64,000 bases of DNA from a marine gamma proteobacterium HTCC2148 (GCA_000156295.1 DS999238.1:4931-68930); one strand, 5' to 3'. Shown: positions 29,583-39,636, counted from the first letter of the stretch. A program made the numbers and translations. The notes: generated by a model from the letters alone, not told the origin.

Positions 29583-30805
29583 GCGTGACCCTGCGCCTTG
29601 CCTGGCGCAACCTGTGGCGCCATGGCAGGCGCACATGGTTGACTGTTGGCGCCATGGTTTTCTGCAACTCCCTGCTGGTATTCCTGATCTCCAGCCAGCT
29701 CGGTAGTTACGCCATGATGATTGACGGAACTCTGGGCTTTCTCACCGGCCACCTGCAAGTACAGGAACAGCGATATAACGAAGAATCGAAAATGCGCTAC
29801 ACCGTGCCTGACGGTATCGCGGTTGCCAAGGCACTGAGAGATTCCACTGGCAACCCTGCAATTGCAGCCCGCGGCAGCGCCTTCGCCCTGGCTTCCAGCG
29901 AAGACCGCTCTTTTGGCATTCAGATATTGGGCGTGCAGCCGCAATTCGAATCTGCAGTGTCCACGCTTCCAGGACTCATTGACCAAGGCCGATACCTGCA
30001 AAGCAGCGACGCAGCAGAAATCGTCATTGGAACGGTGCTGGCTCGAAACCTGAAAATTGGGGTGGGCGATGAAATCACATTTCTTGGATCTGGACGCGAC
30101 GACTCCTTTGCCGCCGGTATTGCGACAGTCGTCGGGATTATCAATTCCGGAATAACCGATGTTGATCGCGCGATCGCCGAAATACCTCTCAACTACTTTC
30201 AGTCCATTTTTGCGATGGAGGATGACGTGCACAGTATCGTGGTTAAGGTAGATGACCTTGATAAAGTTGCACCACTGAAAAAACAGATACAAAGCCAACT
30301 GGGTGATTCGTCATTGACCGTACTGGACTGGAACCAACTGCAGCCTGGCCTGGGTCAAGCCATTCAGGCAGACATGTTCAGCTCCTTCTTGACGTATGCC
30401 GTGCTGATTGTACTGGTCGCCTTTAGCGTCCTTAACACCCAGTTAATGTCAGTACTGGAACGCACTCGCGAGTTTGGGGTAATGACAGCTCTGGGCGTGC
30501 GTCCGGGCCAGCTGGGAAGACTGGTATTGCTCGAGACCGCAATTATGTCTTCGCTGGGTTTACTGCTCGGTTGCGTGGCCGGTGGTCTATTAACCGCTTA
30601 TCTGGCACACACCGGAATTTCCCTTGACGCCATGAAAGAGGCCTTGGAGCGCTATAACATTGAAGGCAGGCTCTACCCACAACTCTCCATAATAAGCCTG
30701 TTTGGTGGCCCTCTTATTGTGTTCGTGGGAGGCATGCTGGCTGCAATATACCCCGCACTGCGCCTGCATACTCTGCAGCCTGTTGCGGCCATGAGGGCAG
30801 TGTAA
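29579..30805 (+). CDS. FtsX/MacB-type ABC transporter permease 1
   Basis: A 408-residue permease of the FtsX/LolCE type. The first transmembrane helix lies near 20-42 after the motif LAWRNLWRHGRRTWL. A large periplasmic domain (about 45-265) follows, then three C-terminal helices (about 270-295, 320-345, 375-395) with the coupling region LERTREFGVMTALGVRPGQ. The GTG start overlaps the LolA-like stop by 4 bases. It probably pairs with the next permease as a heterodimer, like LolC/LolE. Confidence 0.92.
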   Translation: MSVTLRLAWRNLWRHGRRTWLTVGAMVFCNSLLVFLISSQLGSYAMMIDGTLGFLTGHLQVQEQRYNEESKMRYTVPDGIAVAKALRDSTGNPAIAARGSAFALASSEDRSFGIQILGVQPQFESAVSTLPGLIDQGRYLQSSDAAEIVIGTVLARNLKIGVGDEITFLGSGRDDSFAAGIATVVGIINSGITDVDRAIAEIPLNYFQSIFAMEDDVHSIVVKVDDLDKVAPLKKQIQSQLGDSSLTVLDWNQLQPGLGQAIQADMFSSFLTYAVLIVLVAFSVLNTQLMSVLERTREFGVMTALGVRPGQLGRLVLLETAIMSSLGLLLGCVAGGLLTAYLAHTGISLDAMKEALERYNIEGRLYPQLSIISLFGGPLIVFVGGMLAAIYPALRLHTLQPVAAMRAV

Positions 30806-32047
30806 ATGGCCGACCATCAACCTGCTGCAGGTATTTTGTTCACCCTCGCCTGGCGCAACCTATGGCGCAACCATCGGCGCACCCTGATCATGCTCATCGC
30901 GATTGTGATCGGAGTCTGGGCAATGATCTTGTTCAGTTCACTGATGGCGGGCATGGTCGACGAAATGGTGCGTGGTGGCCTGCGAACGCTGCCTGGCGAA
31001 GTCCAGATTCATCACCCCGACTATCGTGACGATCCCAGTATTGCCAACAGTATCGACGCCCCGCAAGGGGCCTTACTGGAGCGGCTCAACAACCCACCGG
31101 TAACAGGCTGGGCTGCGCGCATTAAAGTACCCGCCATGATTTCCAGTGAGCGGGCCAATCGTGGCATACAACTCCTTGGGGTTGATCCGGCACAGGAAGT
31201 CAGTCTTGGCTTTGACCCCACCAATATTGTAGAGGGACGTTTCCTCGAGGGGCCCGATGATAAAGGCCTGGTCATTGGCCGCAAATTGGCTGAGCGACTC
31301 GAAACTCGATTAGGCAAGCGCGTAGTGATCATGTCCCAGGACCCAGACAATAATGTCGCGGATCGGGGCATACGGGTTGTGGGCATTTACCAGGCCAGGC
31401 TGCAGGCCACCGAGGAATTAAATGTTTATGGGGGACTGGAAACCCTGCAAAAAATGCTCAATGTCGACAACCAGGTCTCTGAAATCGCCATTACGGGGGA
31501 CGATTTTCGCCAGGTTGCCAGCTGGTGGCCTCAAATCCAGCAAGCCACGGGCCCAGAGCTTGAAACAGTGCCCTGGATGGAGCTAGACGGCTACTTGGAA
31601 AGCATGATGAAGATGCAGACCAGCTTTAATGTCATTATTACGGTGGTCATTTTCCTGACCTTGTCGTTCGGCTTGGTTAACACACTGGTAATGGCGGTAT
31701 TTGAGCGGGTCAGAGAAATCGGCCTGATGATGGCCCTGGGCATGCGTCCCGGGTGGATCATGTACCAGGTTTTATTAGAGAGCATCATTCTGCTTGGCCT
31801 GGGCCTGTTACTGGGCAACTTGCTGGCGGTCGCAACGATTTTGCCACTGGAAGATGGCATCGATATCTCAGCCTTGGCAAAAGGTCTGGAAATGGCTGGA
31901 ATGGGGTCAACGCTGTACCCCTCTCTGCGTCTATCTGACATGGTGCTATCTACCGTGGTGGTGCTGGTTCTGGGCCTGCTTGCCAGCCTGCTTCCCGCCT
32001 GGCGAGCGTCTCGCTACAACCCCATCCAGGCCTTGGCCAGAACCTGA
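30806..32047 (+). CDS. FtsX/MacB-type ABC transporter permease 2
   Basis: A 413-residue paralog of the preceding permease with the same layout: N-terminal LAWRNLWRNHRRTLIML, one helix (about 24-46), a periplasmic MacB-PCD-like domain, then three helices with the coupling sequence FERVREIGLMMALGMRPG. Its ATG follows the previous stop without a gap. Retention of a separate periplasmic domain in each permease suggests one may dock the LolA-like protein, as LolC docks LolA. Confidence 0.92.
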   Translation: MADHQPAAGILFTLAWRNLWRNHRRTLIMLIAIVIGVWAMILFSSLMAGMVDEMVRGGLRTLPGEVQIHHPDYRDDPSIANSIDAPQGALLERLNNPPVTGWAARIKVPAMISSERANRGIQLLGVDPAQEVSLGFDPTNIVEGRFLEGPDDKGLVIGRKLAERLETRLGKRVVIMSQDPDNNVADRGIRVVGIYQARLQATEELNVYGGLETLQKMLNVDNQVSEIAITGDDFRQVASWWPQIQQATGPELETVPWMELDGYLESMMKMQTSFNVIITVVIFLTLSFGLVNTLVMAVFERVREIGLMMALGMRPGWIMYQVLLESIILLGLGLLLGNLLAVATILPLEDGIDISALAKGLEMAGMGSTLYPSLRLSDMVLSTVVVLVLGLLASLLPAWRASRYNPIQALART

Positions 32048-32060
32048 TACGGAAACGATT

Positions 32061-32780
32061 ATGACGGCTATTCGCTGCAGTCAGCTCAACAAAACGTTCA
32101 CCCAGGGTGACCAGATCATTTGCGGCCTGGATGATGTGTCTATTGATATCGAAGAAGGTTCATTTGTCTGCCTGTCCGGCCCTTCCGGCTCAGGCAAAAC
32201 TACCCTGCTCAACGCCATGGGTGGTTTGGACAAACCAGACAGCGGCGAGATTCAGGTGGGAGACAAACGCGTTGACCTGCTGGGTAAAAGTGACCTCGCA
32301 GATATGCGCCTGCACAGTATTGGTTTCGTGTTTCAGGCCTATAACCTGATTCCGGTGCTGACCGCGAGAGAAAATATTGAATTCGTCATGCAAATACAGG
32401 GAGTTCCCACGGCGCAACGTCGCGACAAGGCAATAGCGATGCTGGAAGAGGTTGGCCTTGCCGATCACGAAGATCGCCTTCCGTCTCAGCTCTCAGGCGG
32501 CCAGCAGCAGCGGGTGGCGGTGGCCCGGGCTATCGTCAGCGGCCCGACCCTGGTGCTCGCAGACGAACCCACCGCAAATCTGGACTCCACCAGCGCGACC
32601 CAATTGATCGAATTGTTCGTTTCTCTCAACCGGGAGCGCGGCATCACGTTTGTGATTGCCACTCACGATACCCGGGTCATGGCCTATTGCCCTCGCCTGA
32701 TACGCATGGAAGATGGCAAAATCATCAGCGATGAGGAGCGAACCGGCAAGTCCGGGGAACTTCAGCCCCAACCCAGCTGA
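32061..32780 (+). CDS. ABC transporter ATP-binding protein, LolD/MacB class
   Basis: A 239-residue ATPase. It has Walker [13 protein letters not shown], the Q-loop FVFQAYNLIPVLTARENIE typical of the LolD/MacB/FtsE group, signature LSGGQQQRVAVARA, Walker B LVLADEPTANLD and the switch His in IATHDTRV. The ATG at 32061 is used because it begins the family N-terminus; the longer in-frame ORF reads through the permease gene. Its stop overlaps the next start (TGATG). Confidence 0.95.
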   Translation: MTAIRCSQLNKTFTQGDQIICGLDDVSIDIEEGSFVCLSGPSGSGKTTLLNAMGGLDKPDSGEIQVGDKRVDLLGKSDLADMRLHSIGFVFQAYNLIPVLTARENIEFVMQIQGVPTAQRRDKAIAMLEEVGLADHEDRLPSQLSGGQQQRVAVARAIVSGPTLVLADEPTANLDSTSATQLIELFVSLNRERGITFVIATHDTRVMAYCPRLIRMEDGKIISDEERTGKSGELQPQPS

Positions 32781-34018
32781 TGCGCAGCTCGCTATTCATA
32801 CTGCTACTACTTACCTGTGGAGCCAGAGCTGAATTGCTGCAATTTAACAACGGCCATGCCAAAGGCCAGTATCAAGTGGCCAGCTATCCGGATGACAGTT
32901 TGCTGCGTGAACTGGTGGGAACACCGACCCACGACATCAACGGCGACCTGCGGCTATTGGTAGGTGGCAACCAGGACCGTCTGAACTGGAAAGCTGATTA
33001 CCAGCTCGTTGGCCGCAGCGGCGATACCCTCGATTTGAGCCGCGCACTGCAGGGCAGTTTCCTGATTCCCAGTGCAGACCTCAATGACGACCATCGCCTG
33101 ATGGACTTAACCCGCACCATCTCAGATCACGATGACTATGTGTTGGTGCACCGGCTGGACCGACTCCACGCAGGCTACACCGGCGACCAGGCTGTCGTAA
33201 GAGTCGGTCGCCAGGCGATCAGCTGGGGTAATGGCCTGATTTACAACCCGGTGGATTTCTTCAACCCCTTTGACCCGGCTGCCGTCGATAAAGAGTACAA
33301 GAGTGGCGACGACATGCTCTACGGACAGTACCTGCATGACAGTGGCAATGATTTTGAGTTCGTCGCTGTCTGGAGGCGGGATGAAAACGGCAACACCGGC
33401 AATGACGTCAACACCCAAACCTTGAAGTATCATGCGTTCATCGGCGAAGGAGAACTGGACCTGTTGGCAGCGCGCCACTACGACGACGACATCGTAAGCG
33501 TTGGAGGCCTCAACAACCTGGGCGGGGCCATAGTGCGCGGTGATGCTTTGCTAACCCATACCGAGCTTGATACCTATGCCAGTGCCGTGATCAACCTGAG
33601 CTATTCGTGGGTCGGATTCGATAAAAATATCAGTGGTGTACTGGAATACTTTTTCAATGGTATGGGAGTCAACGAATCCCAGTACCAGCAACTGGAACAG
33701 CACCCAGACCTGACCAAAAGGCTGCAGCGCGGAGAACTTTTCACTCTGGGCCGTCACTATTTGGCTGGGGGCCTGAACATTGAAATGACGCCTCTGTTTA
33801 TGTTCACGCCCAACATGTTCTTCAACCTGGGCGATAGCTCCGGGTTGGTGCAACTGGTTGGCAATTACGACCTGGCCCAGAACTGGCAGATACTGCTTGC
33901 GGGAAATCTGCCCTTTGGCGGCAAAGGCACCGAGTTCGGTGGGCTGGACACACCCATCGATGGGCTGCAGTTCAGCACTGGGCCATCCCTGTTTGCCCAG
34001 ATAGCGTTCTATTTTTAG
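32780..34018 (+). CDS. outer-membrane beta-barrel protein of the LolA-like ABC operon
   Basis: A 412-residue secreted protein with signal peptide MRSSLFILLLLTCGARA. The mature part has repeated amphipathic strands and ends in the aromatic outer-membrane signature IAFYF. The segment VRVGRQAISWGNGLIYNP followed by VDFFNPFDP resembles DUF1302/Wzi-like barrels, but I cannot fix the family. Translational coupling to the ATPase (1-base overlap) implies it is the outer-membrane partner of the ABC/LolA-like system, possibly the acceptor or exit channel. Confidence 0.75.
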   Translation: MRSSLFILLLLTCGARAELLQFNNGHAKGQYQVASYPDDSLLRELVGTPTHDINGDLRLLVGGNQDRLNWKADYQLVGRSGDTLDLSRALQGSFLIPSADLNDDHRLMDLTRTISDHDDYVLVHRLDRLHAGYTGDQAVVRVGRQAISWGNGLIYNPVDFFNPFDPAAVDKEYKSGDDMLYGQYLHDSGNDFEFVAVWRRDENGNTGNDVNTQTLKYHAFIGEGELDLLAARHYDDDIVSVGGLNNLGGAIVRGDALLTHTELDTYASAVINLSYSWVGFDKNISGVLEYFFNGMGVNESQYQQLEQHPDLTKRLQRGELFTLGRHYLAGGLNIEMTPLFMFTPNMFFNLGDSSGLVQLVGNYDLAQNWQILLAGNLPFGGKGTEFGGLDTPIDGLQFSTGPSLFAQIAFYF

Positions 34019-34085
34019 CCGGAGCTCATCGTCACCGAACGAATATGGTGAGCCTATTTGCGCCCCGCCACTGTATAACAGTCGA

Positions 34086-35117
34086 ATGGAAGCTAAGCTT
34101 AAACACTTCACCGCAACTGCCGCGTTTTTGATCACCGTGCTACTGCTCGTCGGCTGTGCCGAGGAAAATGCTGACACCGCATTTCAGGTCTACCTCGAAC
34201 GACTGGGACGGACGTTGGACCTTGGCAGCCAGACCAGGGTGCCGCACGAGTCGGTTGCCCGCCCCCCGCGTCCCGGCAAACTGCGTCTGAAAATTCCTGC
34301 AGACACGCTGAACACACTTGATTTCATGGACTTGCGAGGCTGTGAGCTACAGGTCACTATCGGCAAAACTAACAGCAGCCTGGGGCGATTGGCCCGGGAT
34401 TCCCAAAAATTGCTGCTGGCATTGGAATTCCTGCACCTGGCACCCGCATGCATCGACTACCTGACGGCCGCTGGCGAACTTGAACTGGCCAAAAAACTCG
34501 ATCAGGCGAGGCGCCAAAAGCTTGAACTCCTCCCATCACTCATTTTCAACGCAACGCTGGCCAGTGAAGAATTTCAAGCATTCTGGCGCCCGGCACCAGT
34601 GTCCAAGGAATACCCCGCAAACACATCCAGCGCAGTCATTACTGCGCTGGAGCACATCAACCAGGCTAGCGCCCGCTGGCTGTCCGGAAACTACCTCGCT
34701 GACAACCAGAGCTTCGAGCTGCAATTGAGCGAAGTTTCTGGTGGCGACGGCGGGCAGTTATGGCGCGCCCTGTTGCATCAGGGACAATGGCTGGATTCCG
34801 CCAACGCCAAACTCGAGCAACGCGGCCCATTGTGCACAGCAACCAGGCGGCCCCAATCGGCAGAAATTCTGCCTAACGTAGTGCGAAAATATTTTATCGA
34901 TGGCATTCAGCCCAGGGCGGCGATGTTGGGACGGCGCTACCACCAGTTACTACCGCCTCTGTTCGCTCTGGAACATCAACTCAGGATCAAGCTACCAGCA
35001 AATTACCTGGGCTGGAGCGAAAGTCGGAACTCAGCGCTAAAAGCACTGGCAAGCAAACCGAAACAACACGTTTCGCGATTACAGCAAACGCTCGCCAATT
35101 GCCGTAAGGATTCTTGA
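34086..35117 (+). CDS. DUF3080 family lipoprotein
   Basis: A 343-residue lipoprotein with lipobox LLLVGC (Cys24). The conserved block around DFMDLRGCELQVTIGKTNSSLG and LEFLHLAPACIDYL matches the DUF3080 family, common in marine gammaproteobacteria and of unknown function. It contains four further cysteines that could form disulfides. It lies 67 bases after the beta-barrel gene and may be an extension of that operon. Confidence 0.82.
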   Translation: MEAKLKHFTATAAFLITVLLLVGCAEENADTAFQVYLERLGRTLDLGSQTRVPHESVARPPRPGKLRLKIPADTLNTLDFMDLRGCELQVTIGKTNSSLGRLARDSQKLLLALEFLHLAPACIDYLTAAGELELAKKLDQARRQKLELLPSLIFNATLASEEFQAFWRPAPVSKEYPANTSSAVITALEHINQASARWLSGNYLADNQSFELQLSEVSGGDGGQLWRALLHQGQWLDSANAKLEQRGPLCTATRRPQSAEILPNVVRKYFIDGIQPRAAMLGRRYHQLLPPLFALEHQLRIKLPANYLGWSESRNSALKALASKPKQHVSRLQQTLANCRKDS

Positions 35118-35177
35118 TGCTGTCACCAGCCTGAAAAGTGGATACACTAGTGCTCAACTAACATACCGGAGAAACCA

Positions 35178-35783
35178 ATGACACTGACACCAAAGCAAAT
35201 CTCAACCTCCCTGGGACTTGTATGCTCGTTGCTGCTGCTCGCTGCTTGTGCCAGCACTCCCAAGCCAGTAGTAGACTACAAACAAGACTTCGACTTTTCA
35301 GGAGTGCAGAAGATTGGTTTCTACAAAAACTCAGGACAGGTTTCCGGTGACAACCCGCTGCAACTCAGCGACTTTCAAAAAGAGCGCATCGATAACGCTC
35401 TGGCCAATGCCCTGCGCAACAAGGGACTGGATGTAGTAGATGACCCAGCGCAAGCGGACCTGTTACTAAGCTGGCACCTTGGCACCCAGCACAGAACCGA
35501 CGTGCGAACTTACGAAACTCCTTCCTACGGTGCCAGCTATGGCCGCTACGGTGGTTATAATCGCTACAGCATGTACAACTGCTGGAACTGTTCCAACACG
35601 GAAGTGCGGGTGAGCGATTATACCGAGGGCACTTTTATCATCGATATGATCGACCCCGCCTTGAAAAAAAGCGTTTGGCGCAGTGTTACTCAATCGAAGC
35701 TCAAGGGTAAAAGGGACGAGGATGATCCCAGCGAAATCAATGAAGCAGCGGCGCGGGTGTTAGGCGGATTCCCTCCTTTCTAG
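35178..35783 (+). CDS. DUF4136 lipoprotein
   Basis: A 201-residue lipoprotein with lipobox LLLAAC (Cys24) and the DUF4136 pattern: VDYKQDFDFSGVQKIGFY near the mature N-terminus, then DPAQADLLLSWHLGTQ and a C-terminal DMIDPALKKSVWRSV. A Tyr/Gly/Arg-rich stretch (YGASYGRYGGYNRYSMYN) sits in the middle. Function is unknown; an envelope location is expected. A rho-independent terminator follows its stop. Confidence 0.88.
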   Translation: MTLTPKQISTSLGLVCSLLLLAACASTPKPVVDYKQDFDFSGVQKIGFYKNSGQVSGDNPLQLSDFQKERIDNALANALRNKGLDVVDDPAQADLLLSWHLGTQHRTDVRTYETPSYGASYGRYGGYNRYSMYNCWNCSNTEVRVSDYTEGTFIIDMIDPALKKSVWRSVTQSKLKGKRDEDDPSEINEAAARVLGGFPPF

Positions 35784-35800
35784 ACGACCACGTGTATCCA

Positions 35801-35825
35801 AACCCGGCCAAGGCCGGGTTTTTTG
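35801..35825 (+). terminator. rho-independent terminator after DUF4136
   Basis: AACCCGGCC and GGCCGGGTT form a strong GC stem with a tiny loop, followed by a run of six T. It lies 17 bases after the DUF4136 stop and ends the 34-35.8 kb unit. It may also act weakly for the convergent glycosidase gene. Confidence 0.9.
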
Positions 35826-35839
35826 TGTCTGCAAGAACT

Positions 35840-37543
35840 TCAAGCGAGCTTAGTAGACAGCGTAACGGGCAATTTACCCTCTGCCTCTAGCTGACCACAG
35901 AGCACTTTTGCCAATGCCATGTAAGCGGGCCCAGGAGCACCTGCCACACCAGCGGGAGCACCGTCATAACTAGCCAGTACGGCGTCGGTCAGCGGCTCGT
36001 ACTCCGGGGCTCGATAAGGTGAATTCAGCATAATCACCACTCTTTGCACCGCGGGCGCATGCAGCAAGAGCGCTTTTTGCACCGATGCAGGGCTGTGATC
36101 GGGGAGATCAGGCAGGTCTTCAGCGCCACCCAGGGCCACCGCGCTGATTGCTGGCTCACTGACGCCCACCAGATAGACTTCTGCATTTGCCAGCCAGTCC
36201 CGCTCCTGCGCTGCGTTAAAATTTTCCAGGCTTTGCCAGCTGACTGTTAAGGCGGCGTTCACCTGCAGCAGTGCGGAGCGCAGAGCTAGCGCGGCCTCTT
36301 CGCCAGGCATCAACAGGTGAATCCTTGCAGTTTTCCCCAAAGGTGTGAGCTGGCCGCTCACTAGCGTTAGACTCGCCTCAGCTATACGTTTTTCTAATGC
36401 CAGATGCTGTGGGCAGGCAATCACTGCACTATTGATCGCCTCTGAACCTGGCTGCTGCGGCGCAAATTTTTGTTGCAGGGCAAGAATACGGGTGACGGAG
36501 GCCCGTACCTCGCTTTCATCCAGCTCGCCGCTGTGAATGGCCTCGACGGCAGTCGAGACAAGCTGCTGTAACTGGTTGAAGCTCGCGCTGGAGCGAATTA
36601 ACAGCGGCATCAGGGCAATGTCTACTCCGGCAGCAAAACAGCGCAAAACCGCTTCAGTTGGCGTCATTCTGGCACTGATAGCTTTCATATCCAGGGCATC
36701 CGTAATAATGACCCCGTCAAAGTCCATCTGTTCACGCAACAAGCCAGTCATCATCGCTCGGGAAAGCGTTGCCGGCACCGCGACATCAGTGCCCGCGATA
36801 CAGGAGTCATCCAGGGCTGGATACTGGATATGTGCCGTCATCACCATGGCGGGATTCGCCTGCGCAATCACCCGGGAAAACGGCGCCAAATCAACTGCAA
36901 ACGCCTCATCACGACTTCGACCGACGCAGGGCAAGTCAATGTGGCTGTCCTGGCTGGTGTCGCCATGCCCGGGGAAGTGCTTGAGTGCCCCGGCCACGCC
37001 CCCCTCCTGTAAACCGCTGAGCAACTCGCTCCCAAGGGAAGCAACCGCAGCAGGATCATCGCCGAACGAACGAACGCCGATCACCGGGTTAGCTGGGTCG
37101 CTGTTCACGTCCAGCGACGGAACAAAGTTGATGTTAATTCCCAGCGCTTTCAGCTCCGCAGCCTGCGCCGCTCCAACTTCTCGCGCCAGCTTCTCATTTT
37201 CTCCCGCCGGACAGGCGGCCAGAGCCATATTGCCACTAAAGCTGGTGGATACTTGTCGTGGCAGGCGAGTGACACGCCCTCCCTCCTGATCTATTGCGAT
37301 CAGAGTGTTGGCGGGCAGACATTCACGAATCTCGGCGGTGAGCTGCTGGCATTGCGCTATCGATGCCAGGTTTTCGCGAAACAAAATCACCCCACAGGGG
37401 CTTATTGCAACTAAACCGTGCTTCAGCTGAGGCGGCAACTGCTGCACCGGCACAGGGCCATTCCCACTATCGAAGGTGCGAATGTCCAGCATCAATTTAA
37501 GGCCGATGCACTGCTCAAGTGTCAGGTCCTTGGCGTTAGTCAT
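35840..37543 (-). CDS. family 3 glycoside hydrolase, NagZ-like, two-domain
   Basis: A beta-N-acetylhexosaminidase of GH3, probably acting on muropeptides in peptidoglycan recycling. The N-terminal TIM barrel has IDQEGGRVTRLPR, the NagZ catalytic loop KHFPGHGDTSQDSHIDLP (the His-Asp general acid/base dyad) and the nucleophile Asp in IITDALDMKAI. A second alpha/beta domain (about 370-567) follows, as in Bacillus NagZ. Typical gammaproteobacterial NagZ is a single domain of ~340 residues. The start at 37543 is chosen because upstream in-frame sequence looks non-coding. No signal peptide is visible, so a cytoplasmic site is expected. Divergent from murA. Confidence 0.85.
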   Translation of the reverse strand: MTNAKDLTLEQCIGLKLMLDIRTFDSGNGPVPVQQLPPQLKHGLVAISPCGVILFRENLASIAQCQQLTAEIRECLPANTLIAIDQEGGRVTRLPRQVSTSFSGNMALAACPAGENEKLAREVGAAQAAELKALGININFVPSLDVNSDPANPVIGVRSFGDDPAAVASLGSELLSGLQEGGVAGALKHFPGHGDTSQDSHIDLPCVGRSRDEAFAVDLAPFSRVIAQANPAMVMTAHIQYPALDDSCIAGTDVAVPATLSRAMMTGLLREQMDFDGVIITDALDMKAISARMTPTEAVLRCFAAGVDIALMPLLIRSSASFNQLQQLVSTAVEAIHSGELDESEVRASVTRILALQQKFAPQQPGSEAINSAVIACPQHLALEKRIAEASLTLVSGQLTPLGKTARIHLLMPGEEAALALRSALLQVNAALTVSWQSLENFNAAQERDWLANAEVYLVGVSEPAISAVALGGAEDLPDLPDHSPASVQKALLLHAPAVQRVVIMLNSPYRAPEYEPLTDAVLASYDGAPAGVAGAPGPAYMALAKVLCGQLEAEGKLPVTLSTKLA

Positions 37544-37729
37544 AGGCTTGGGGATAATTTCCGTGTCTGGAGGGTCCAATATGCCAAGATAACTCCTGAC
37601 GGGCCACAGGGGAACCATTGGAGGGACGGTGATGGCAGTTTCTCTCAAGAGGAGTTACTGCTACCCTAGCGCCCGTTTACCTTTACGCCCAACACCGGCC
37701 GCGAGCTGGCAGTACTATCGGAGCAGCAC

Positions 37730-38989
37730 TTGGATTCAATCATCGTTCGCGGCGGTCATCGCCTCAATGGTACCGTCAGCACCAGCGGCTCAAAAAACGC
37801 CGCCTTGCCCATTCTGTTCGCCTCATTGTTGGCAGATGGTCAACACCGTTTTACTAACGTCCCCTATCTGAAAGACATCGAGTCCACCCAATCGCTGCTG
37901 GAATCTCTCGGTGCCAGCAGCGCTCGTGAGGACGACACCCTGGTGGTCGACGTCAGTTCACCCGCGGCCCACGTGGCCGATTACGAAATGGTGCGGAAGA
38001 TGCGCGCAGGTATTCTCTGCCTGGGTCCGCTACTTGCGCGATATGGTGAGGCCAAAGTGAGTCTTCCCGGTGGTTGTGCCATCGGCTCACGCCCCATAGA
38101 CCTACACATTGAAACCATGCGTCGACTGGGAGCAGATATCACCAGCGAGGGCGGCTATGTGATCGCCCGGGCCCAGCGATTGGTCGGCGACCGTATTCTG
38201 TTTGAAAAAGTGACCGTGGGTGGTACCGAAAACGCCTTGATGGCTGCGAGTCTGGCTCGCGGCATCACGATTATCGAAAATGCAGCCAAGGAGCCCGAAG
38301 TGGTAGACCTTGCAAATTACCTGATAGCCATGGGCGCGAAAATTGAGGGCGCTGGCACCAGCGTGATTTCGATAGAAGGTGTTGATGAACTTTCGCCTGC
38401 GTCGCATCGGATTGTGCCAGATCGCATTGAGGCGGGAACCCTGCTGATTGCCGGTGCAATTACCGGTGGCAAAGTCACCGTCGATAATTGCGTACCGGGG
38501 CACCTACAATCTCTCGTTGAAAAAATGCGTGATGCTGGTTTTCGGATTGATACGGACGACAGCTCATTGACGGTACAGGCGACCAAAAGCTGGCAGGCTG
38601 TCGACATTGCTACCGCACCTCACCCCGGTTTTCCCACCGATCTGCAAGCCCAATTCATGGCATTGATGACTCAGGCTAGCGGCACCTCGGTTATCACCGA
38701 ACAAATATTTGAAAACCGATTCATGCATGTGCAGGAATTGGTTCGTCTGGGAGCAGACATCACCCCCATGAGTCAGGTCGCCGTGGTCCGCGGCAACAGC
38801 GGGGGCCTTGGAGCTGCTCCGGTGATGGCTACCGATTTACGCGCCAGCGCTTCCCTGGTCCTGGCCGGACTGGTGGCCGAGGGTGAAACCGAGGTCAGCC
38901 GTATCTACCATCTTGACCGGGGCTATGAACACCTGGAAAACAAACTGGCTAGCCTGGGGGCTGATATCGAGCGGGTCGCAGCCGAGTAA
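37730..38989 (+). CDS. murA: UDP-N-acetylglucosamine 1-carboxyvinyltransferase
   Basis: First committed step of peptidoglycan synthesis: transfers enolpyruvate from PEP to UDP-GlcNAc. The 419 residues include the active-site loop with Cys116 in [14 protein letters not shown], the target of fosfomycin. The N-terminal [24 protein letters not shown] and the C-terminal [14 protein letters not shown] are typical. The apparent start is TTG at 37730, unusual but giving the right N-terminus. Confidence 0.97.
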   Translation: MDSIIVRGGHRLNGTVSTSGSKNAALPILFASLLADGQHRFTNVPYLKDIESTQSLLESLGASSAREDDTLVVDVSSPAAHVADYEMVRKMRAGILCLGPLLARYGEAKVSLPGGCAIGSRPIDLHIETMRRLGADITSEGGYVIARAQRLVGDRILFEKVTVGGTENALMAASLARGITIIENAAKEPEVVDLANYLIAMGAKIEGAGTSVISIEGVDELSPASHRIVPDRIEAGTLLIAGAITGGKVTVDNCVPGHLQSLVEKMRDAGFRIDTDDSSLTVQATKSWQAVDIATAPHPGFPTDLQAQFMALMTQASGTSVITEQIFENRFMHVQELVRLGADITPMSQVAVVRGNSGGLGAAPVMATDLRASASLVLAGLVAEGETEVSRIYHLDRGYEHLENKLASLGADIERVAAE

Positions 38990-39057
38990 CCAGGTAATCC
39001 GAACAGCCTGGGAGCCCGTATCTTAAAGCATTCAACACACTCCAGGAGAATCTGGAT

Positions 39058-39636
39058 ATGAAGCGCTTTTATACGACTCTGTTAGCACTCACCCTGGGCA
39101 ACACAGCCATGGCATCCGATATCGAAGAACCCTCCTGGACTCTGGTGGACACGGTTGAAAAGGTCGAGTTACGCGAATACGCCCCGAGCATTCAGGCGGT
39201 AACGCAGCTCGACCACTCAGGCCAAACTTCAGCCGGCTTTCAGCGCCTGGCGGGATTCATTTTTGGTGGCAATGAGACTGGCGAGAAGATAGCCATGACC
39301 GCGCCGGTAGAAGAATCACTGGAGGCGAACCAGCCCCTGATGGCATTCACTTTGCCCAGTGAGTACGAATTAGAAGACCTTCCTGAACCTGCCGACGACA
39401 GCGTGCAAATCCAGACGGTTCCCGGCCGCACAATGGCCGCCATACGCTTTTCCGGGTGGGCGACAGACGGCAAGGTGAAGCGCAACACACAGCAGTTGAT
39501 CGCCACACTTAAGCAACATGGCATTGAATCCGTTGGCACGCCTTCCTTGAATCAGTACAACCCGCCCTGGACTCCCCCGTTTCTGCGGCGCAACGAGATC
39601 ATGGTTGAAGTGCAGATCCAGGACGCGGGCGCCTGA
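39058..39636 (+). CDS. SOUL family heme-binding protein
   Basis: A 192-residue protein with a signal peptide (LLALTLGNTAMAS) and a SOUL/HBP domain: VELREYAPSIQAV, FQRLAGFIFGGNETGEKIAMTAPV and NPPWTPPFLRRNEIMVEV. SOUL proteins bind heme or tetrapyrroles in eukaryotes; in bacteria function is not settled. It has a good CAGGAG ribosome site. Convergent with the TonB-dependent receptor gene, 13 bases apart. Confidence 0.92.
   Translation: MKRFYTTLLALTLGNTAMASDIEEPSWTLVDTVEKVELREYAPSIQAVTQLDHSGQTSAGFQRLAGFIFGGNETGEKIAMTAPVEESLEANQPLMAFTLPSEYELEDLPEPADDSVQIQTVPGRTMAAIRFSGWATDGKVKRNTQQLIATLKQHGIESVGTPSLNQYNPPWTPPFLRRNEIMVEVQIQDAGA

Noticed and set aside
36537-37289. 250-residue frame antisense to the glycosidase
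   Set aside because: The glycosidase carries all catalytic motifs; the antisense frame has none.
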